Source of the DNA: Candidatus Acetothermia bacterium
Lineage (GTDB): Bacteria; Bipolaricaulota; Bipolaricaulia; Bipolaricaulales; Bipolaricaulaceae
Direction of reading: 5' to 3'
DNA length: 8,355 nt
Assembly: GCA_023255835.1 (NCBI GenBank)
Contig: JAGDVW010000052.1
Span: forward strand, 8,929-17,283
Position numbers and translations under genes: made by a program. Shown here piece after piece: positions 6,018 through 8,355 of this stretch. The notes beneath the pieces were generated by a model. It was not told where the DNA came from, searched no databases, and saw only the letters and a program-made list of their open reading frames with translations. Position 1 is the first letter of the stretch. Every line of letters begins with the position of its first letter.

Positions 6018-6851
6018 TCACCTCTTCCCCTGGACCTCGGCCAGAAGCTGGGAAGCTTTGAACTGACAGTAGCTGTTCATGAGGGGGTAGGGCTCGATGG
6101 GGGCGGAAAGGATTTGGTTCAACACGGACTCCGCCTCCGCCCAGAGCTCCTTGGGGATGAGATAATATCGAACGTAGAAAAATGCGTTTTCCAGATAGTC
6201 GCCGTGCTTTTGCATGGCCTCCTGGAGGAGCTCCCGGGCTTTTTCGTAGTCCTTATTGAACGGGTGCTTGGCGTAGTAGCCGGCCAAAGCCCTGAGCGGC
6301 CCGCCCGCAAGGTAATCGCGATCGAGCTCCATACAGCGGCTCATGAGGGCGTTGAGCTTTTTGTCGTCACCCCGCAGGGCCGCGGCGATGAGCCCAAGGG
6401 CCCCGCCCAGCTCCACCTTCCGCGCCCAGTTGGCATAGGTCCAATACAGAGCTTCCACATCCTTGCTCGTCCCCACCGCTTCCACAAACCCCTTTTCTTT
6501 CTCGACCTGCACAAACTCTATGCTCGTCCTGAGTGAACGCTCCCCATAAATTTGGCCCTGCTCGTGAACCGCTTGTTTTTCCCTCTCCGGGAGGAAGATG
6601 TCGGCCAAGGTGTAATACGAGCGGGAAAGCATGTTGAGGATGTGGGTGTTTTGGGGGTCGAGGTTCAGGGCCCGAAGGTAAAGATCGATGGCCACCTCCA
6701 ACTTCGCCCGGAGCTCCCCGGCGGTGGTCGGAGAATAGGGGGAAAGCCAGACCTCGTGGAAAAGGGCATCCGCCTGGGCCACTAAGTCCCCTTGAGCTAA
6801 CCCCACCAGGCTCAAAGCCGCGAGCACCATCACAACTCCCAGCGCTTTCAT
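6018..6851 (-). CDS. Secreted TPR protein, TRAP-transporter TatT-like
   Basis: This 277-aa protein starts with a hydrophobic signal segment (MKALGVVMVLAALSLVGLAQ) and continues as a helical TPR-like repeat protein. Segments such as AIDLYLRALNLDPQNTHILN (about 55-73), YWTYANWARKVE (136-147) and RALAGYYAKHPFNKDYEKAR (187-206) resemble the TatT family, periplasmic partners of TRAP transporters first described from Treponema pallidum. There is no lipobox Cys, so it is either a cleaved periplasmic protein or membrane-tethered. The ATG at 6851 is chosen over the longer frame starting at 6899 because of GGAGGTGG immediately upstream and the fitting signal peptide. It is the first gene of the operon. 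No TRAP DctM/DctQ/DctP gene is near it, so the transport link rests on similarity alone. Confidence 0.72.
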   Translation of the reverse strand: MKALGVVMVLAALSLVGLAQGDLVAQADALFHEVWLSPYSPTTAGELRAKLEVAIDLYLRALNLDPQNTHILNMLSRSYYTLADIFLPEREKQAVHEQGQIYGERSLRTSIEFVQVEKEKGFVEAVGTSKDVEALYWTYANWARKVELGGALGLIAAALRGDDKKLNALMSRCMELDRDYLAGGPLRALAGYYAKHPFNKDYEKARELLQEAMQKHGDYLENAFFYVRYYLIPKELWAEAESVLNQILSAPIEPYPLMNSYCQFKASQLLAEVQGKR

Positions 6852-6875
6852 CCTCTCCACCTCCAATTGGTTGGA

Positions 6876-6904
6876 ACTATAGCCGTTTGCCGCGCCCAAA
6901 GCCA
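6876..6904 (-). promoter_or_regulatory. Predicted promoter of the minus-strand operon
   Basis: Read on the minus strand, TATAGT at 6881-6876 differs from the -10 consensus at one base. The -35 region at 6904-6899 (TGGCTT) is weak. The expected transcription start near 6869 gives a leader of about 18 nt that contains the GGAGGTGG ribosome site (6864-6857) before the ATG at 6851. This is the only plausible promoter seen upstream of the twelve-gene operon. Confidence 0.5.
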
Positions 6905-6907
6905 GCG

Positions 6908-6936
6908 TGGACCGTGAGGGGATCCGGTGCTATAGT
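6908..6936 (+). promoter_or_regulatory. Predicted promoter of the ferredoxin gene
   Basis: TGGACC at 6908-6913 matches four of six -35 positions. After a 17-bp spacer comes TATAGT at 6931-6936, with an extended-10 TG at 6928-6929. The predicted start near 6943 leaves a leader of about 16 nt carrying AAAGGAGGTG (6947-6956) before the ATG. The spacing and the matching TATAGT element on the opposite strand support a sigma-70-type divergent promoter pair. Confidence 0.6.
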
Positions 6937-6958
6937 CACGCCACGCAAAGGAGGTGGC

Positions 6959-7138
6959 ATGGCCCTTAAAGTGGACAAGGATCTGTGCACTGGTTGCGGG
7001 CTTTGTGCCCAAATCTGTCCGGAGGTTTTTGAGATCGGCGATGATGGTTATTCCCACGTGAAGAGGGGCGCCGACGAGGACCTCCCCTGTGTGGACGAGG
7101 CCATGGACCAGTGCCCGGTGGGGGCGATCAGCCGCTGA
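6959..7138 (+). CDS. Small single-cluster [4Fe-4S] ferredoxin
   Basis: A 59-aa soluble, low-potential electron carrier. The first motif CTGCGLCAQICP supplies Cys10, Cys13 and Cys16, and Cys52 in QCPVGAI is the fourth ligand. Cys20 and Cys44 sit where thermophilic monocluster ferredoxins often have a disulfide, so one [4Fe-4S] cluster is expected rather than two. The ATG at 6959 has the near-perfect Shine-Dalgarno AAAGGAGGTG. The gene has its own promoter and terminator and so forms a monocistronic unit. It is divergent from the hydrogenase operon and separated from it by only 107 bp, which makes it a reasonable but unproven electron partner for that hydrogenase. Confidence 0.95.
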   Translation: MALKVDKDLCTGCGLCAQICPEVFEIGDDGYSHVKRGADEDLPCVDEAMDQCPVGAISR

Positions 7139-7159
7139 GGCCGGCCTCTGCGGGCCGAG

Positions 7160-7192
7160 AAAAGCTCCGGCGCTCTTGGCCGGGGCTTTTTT
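7160..7192 (+). terminator. Intrinsic terminator after the ferredoxin gene
   Basis: A 12-bp stem pairs AAAAGCTCCGGC (7160-7171) with GCCGGGGCTTTT (7179-7190), with one U-G wobble, around a 7-nt loop. It is followed directly by a T run (7187-7192, partly within the stem). It lies 21 bases past the ferredoxin stop codon and ends just before the next gene. Confidence 0.9.
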
Positions 7193-7195
7193 AAT
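7190..7195 (+). promoter_or_regulatory. Possible -10 element for a leaderless transporter mRNA
   Basis: TTTAAT matches the -10 consensus TATAAT at five of six positions and ends 6 nt before the ATG at 7202, so transcription would start at or next to the start codon. No convincing -35 is visible because that region is the terminator hairpin. No Shine-Dalgarno precedes the ATG, which fits a leaderless message. Alternatively the AT-richness is only the terminator tail. Confidence 0.35.
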
Positions 7196-7201
7196 TTTGG
7201 G

Positions 7202-8044
7202 ATGAGGAAGGGCTGGGAGTGGCTGGCCCTGTTTTTAGGGGTGGGAGCGGTATCCTGGGGTGGGCCGCTCATCCGCCTCACCTCCGCCCCGGCCTTAACC
7301 GTGGCCGCCTGGCGGATGCTCCTTTCCGCCGCGTTCTTTTTGCCCTTCGGTCTAAGATCTTGGCGGGGAAAGGACATCCGCCTGGCCATCCCCGCGGGAG
7401 CTTTCCTTGCCGCCCACTTCGCCTTCTGGATCCAATCCCTCCGCCTCACCTCCGTGGCCAGTTCCGTGGTTTTGGTGAACACCAACCCCCTTTTTGTCGG
7501 GCTTTTTTCCTGGCTTTTGGGGGAAGCGCCCGGCCGGCCTTTTTGGAGCGGCGTGGCCATTTCCTTGGCCGGGACCGCTTTGATCGGCCTGGGCGATTTT
7601 TCCCTGAGCGCAAAAGCCCTTTGGGGCGATGCCCTCGCCGTGCTCGGGGCCATGGCCGCCTCCGGCTATCTCCTTTTGGGGCGCAAAGTGAGAAAAACAA
7701 TGCCCCTCATCCCTTACGTTTCCCTGACCTATTTGGCCGCAGCCCTCTTCCTTTGGCCGCTAACCTTGGCCCTCGCCGCGCCCTTTCCCTCCCGCCAGGA
7801 CTGGCCGTGGATCGGTCTCATTGCCCTGGTCCCCCAAATCCTTGGGCACACCGCGGTGAACTGGGCCCTGGGGAGGTTCCCGGCCTTCGCCGTGGCCGTA
7901 TCCATCCTTGGGGAGCCCGTGGGCGCGGCCCTTTGGGCCTTCTTGCTCTTTGGGGAGGGCCTTCGCCCTGTGCAAGGGGTGGGAATGGCCCTCGTCCTCC
8001 TCGGCATCCTCTGCAGCCTGCGCTCCGCTCAGCTAAGATCCTGA
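7202..8044 (+). CDS. EamA-family (DMT superfamily) transporter
   Basis: A 280-aa integral membrane protein with about ten hydrophobic segments arranged as two EamA repeats (about 8-130 and 145-275). Recognisable points are the AAWRMLLSAAFFLPFG segment, the SLRLTSVASSVVLVNTNPLF segment that closes the first repeat, and NWALGRFPAFAVAVSILGEP followed by LLFGEGL in the second. Such proteins export or exchange amino acids, nucleobases or related metabolites; the substrate cannot be inferred. The ATG at 7202 lies 10 nt after the terminator and has no Shine-Dalgarno; no better upstream start is in frame. It is followed after 3 nt by the adenosylhomocysteinase gene, which suggests co-transcription and perhaps a role around methyl-cycle metabolites, although that is speculative. 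Confidence 0.92.
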   Translation: MRKGWEWLALFLGVGAVSWGGPLIRLTSAPALTVAAWRMLLSAAFFLPFGLRSWRGKDIRLAIPAGAFLAAHFAFWIQSLRLTSVASSVVLVNTNPLFVGLFSWLLGEAPGRPFWSGVAISLAGTALIGLGDFSLSAKALWGDALAVLGAMAASGYLLLGRKVRKTMPLIPYVSLTYLAAALFLWPLTLALAAPFPSRQDWPWIGLIALVPQILGHTAVNWALGRFPAFAVAVSILGEPVGAALWAFLLFGEGLRPVQGVGMALVLLGILCSLRSAQLRS

Positions 8045-8047
8045 GCC

Positions 8048-8355
8048 ATGGATGAGCTCAAAAACCGCGGTTGGGAGAAGATCCGGTGGGTGCGGGATCA
8101 TATGCCGGTTTTGGCCCTTCTCGAGGAGAGATACGCCAAGGAAAAGCCCCTTTCCGGGAAACGGGTCTCCATGGCCATCCATCTTGAGGCGAAAACCGCG
8201 CGGCTCGCTTTGGCCCTGAAGGCCCTGGGCGCGGAGGTGGCCGTCACCAGCTCCAACCCCCTTTCCGCCAAGGACGACGTGGCCCTGGCCCTCTCCGAGG
8301 AGATGCCCGTCCACGCCCGCGGCGAGGCCACGGAGGAGGAATACCACGCATTCCT
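8048..8355 (+). CDS. ahcY: S-adenosylhomocysteinase family protein (N-terminal part, cut by window edge)
   Basis: The first 102 codons are present. The enzyme family cleaves S-adenosylhomocysteine to adenosine and homocysteine using bound NAD. Recognisable stretches are the DHMPVLALLEERY segment (17-29), GKRVSMAIHLEAKTARLALA (37-56), GAEVAVTSSNPLSAKDDVAL (61-80) and GEATEEEYHAF near the end. Residues 45-50 read HLEAKT where the eukaryotic type has H-x-T-x-E-T; this is the form seen in archaea and Thermotoga. The STQDD motif of most members appears here as SAKDD. The ATG at 8048 begins 3 nt after the transporter stop; the Shine-Dalgarno is weak, so translation is probably coupled. The NAD-binding domain lies outside the window. 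Confidence 0.92.
   Translation, partial: MDELKNRGWEKIRWVRDHMPVLALLEERYAKEKPLSGKRVSMAIHLEAKTARLALALKALGAEVAVTSSNPLSAKDDVALALSEEMPVHARGEATEEEYHAF

Larger units (their letters stand above)
1..6881 (-). other. Predicted twelve-gene hydrogenase operon
   Basis: Junctions from the promoter inwards are 3-nt gap, 1-nt gap, overlaps of 29, 38, 4, 4, 1, 4, 4 and 8 nt, then a 10-nt gap before hoxH. No terminator-like hairpin with a T run is seen between the genes. This supports a single transcript with widespread translational coupling, which continues past the window edge. hoxU, hoxY, hoxH and the second DRTGG gene all start with GTG. Confidence 0.75.

Noticed and set aside
4494..6536. 680-codon open frame on the plus strand
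   Set aside because: It lies opposite apgM and the TPR gene, whose proteins carry clear family motifs. Its own product has no recognisable domain and long antisense frames are common in GC-rich DNA.
6852..6899. Sixteen-codon extension of the TPR protein
   Set aside because: It covers the predicted promoter and ribosome site and would put a polar stretch before the signal peptide.
1..8355. CRISPR arrays, insertion sequences, tRNA or rRNA genes
   Set aside because: No spaced direct repeats, transposase motifs, terminal inverted repeats or RNA gene signatures were seen on either strand.

Overview
The window looks like chromosomal DNA of a GC-rich, anaerobic and probably thermophilic bacterium. 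Supporting signs are densely packed, overlapping genes, a [NiFe] hydrogenase, a small low-potential ferredoxin, an archaeal-type phosphoglycerate mutase and an S-adenosylhomocysteinase of the archaeal/Thermotoga type. The mix recalls uncultured lineages such as Bipolaricaulota (Acetothermia), but that is recall-based inference, not shown by the sequence.

Minus strand, 6851 down to 1 and beyond: twelve genes run without a meaningful gap, most overlapping by 1-38 nt or separated by 1-10 nt, and behave like one operon. In transcription order they are: a secreted TPR protein of TatT type (6851-6018); apgM (6014-4779); a regulatory block of DRTGG protein, anti-sigma-type ATPase, second DRTGG protein and PHP phosphoesterase (4777-2887); a NuoE/HoxE-type [2Fe-2S] protein (2890-2432); a second stand-alone histidine-kinase-type ATPase (2432-1884); a ferredoxin-fold protein with no cysteine (1887-1519); and the hydrogenase subunits HoxU (1522-821), HoxY (828-301) and the start of HoxH (290 to the window edge).

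Intergenic 6852-6958 holds two back-to-back TATAGT promoters, one for the operon and one for a divergent 59-aa ferredoxin gene (6959-7138), which ends in a strong intrinsic terminator (7160-7192).

Plus strand, 7202 to the end: an EamA/DMT transporter, possibly made from a leaderless mRNA, followed 3 nt later by the start of an S-adenosylhomocysteinase gene cut by the window edge.

The most interesting point is the hydrogenase operon. The accessory block (DRTGG, ATPases, PHP, ferredoxin-fold protein, NuoE) is, to my knowledge, typical of clusters for electron-bifurcating [FeFe] hydrogenases (HydABC), yet here it precedes a [NiFe] HoxUYH module. The NADH/FMN-binding NuoF/HoxF gene that would normally lie between the ferredoxin-fold gene and hoxU is absent from the visible operon, and the ferredoxin-fold protein has lost every cluster-binding cysteine. 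Either the flavoprotein is encoded elsewhere or this is a rewired hydrogenase that uses another electron partner, for which the divergent ferredoxin is one candidate. No gene-free stretch exceeds about 110 bases.
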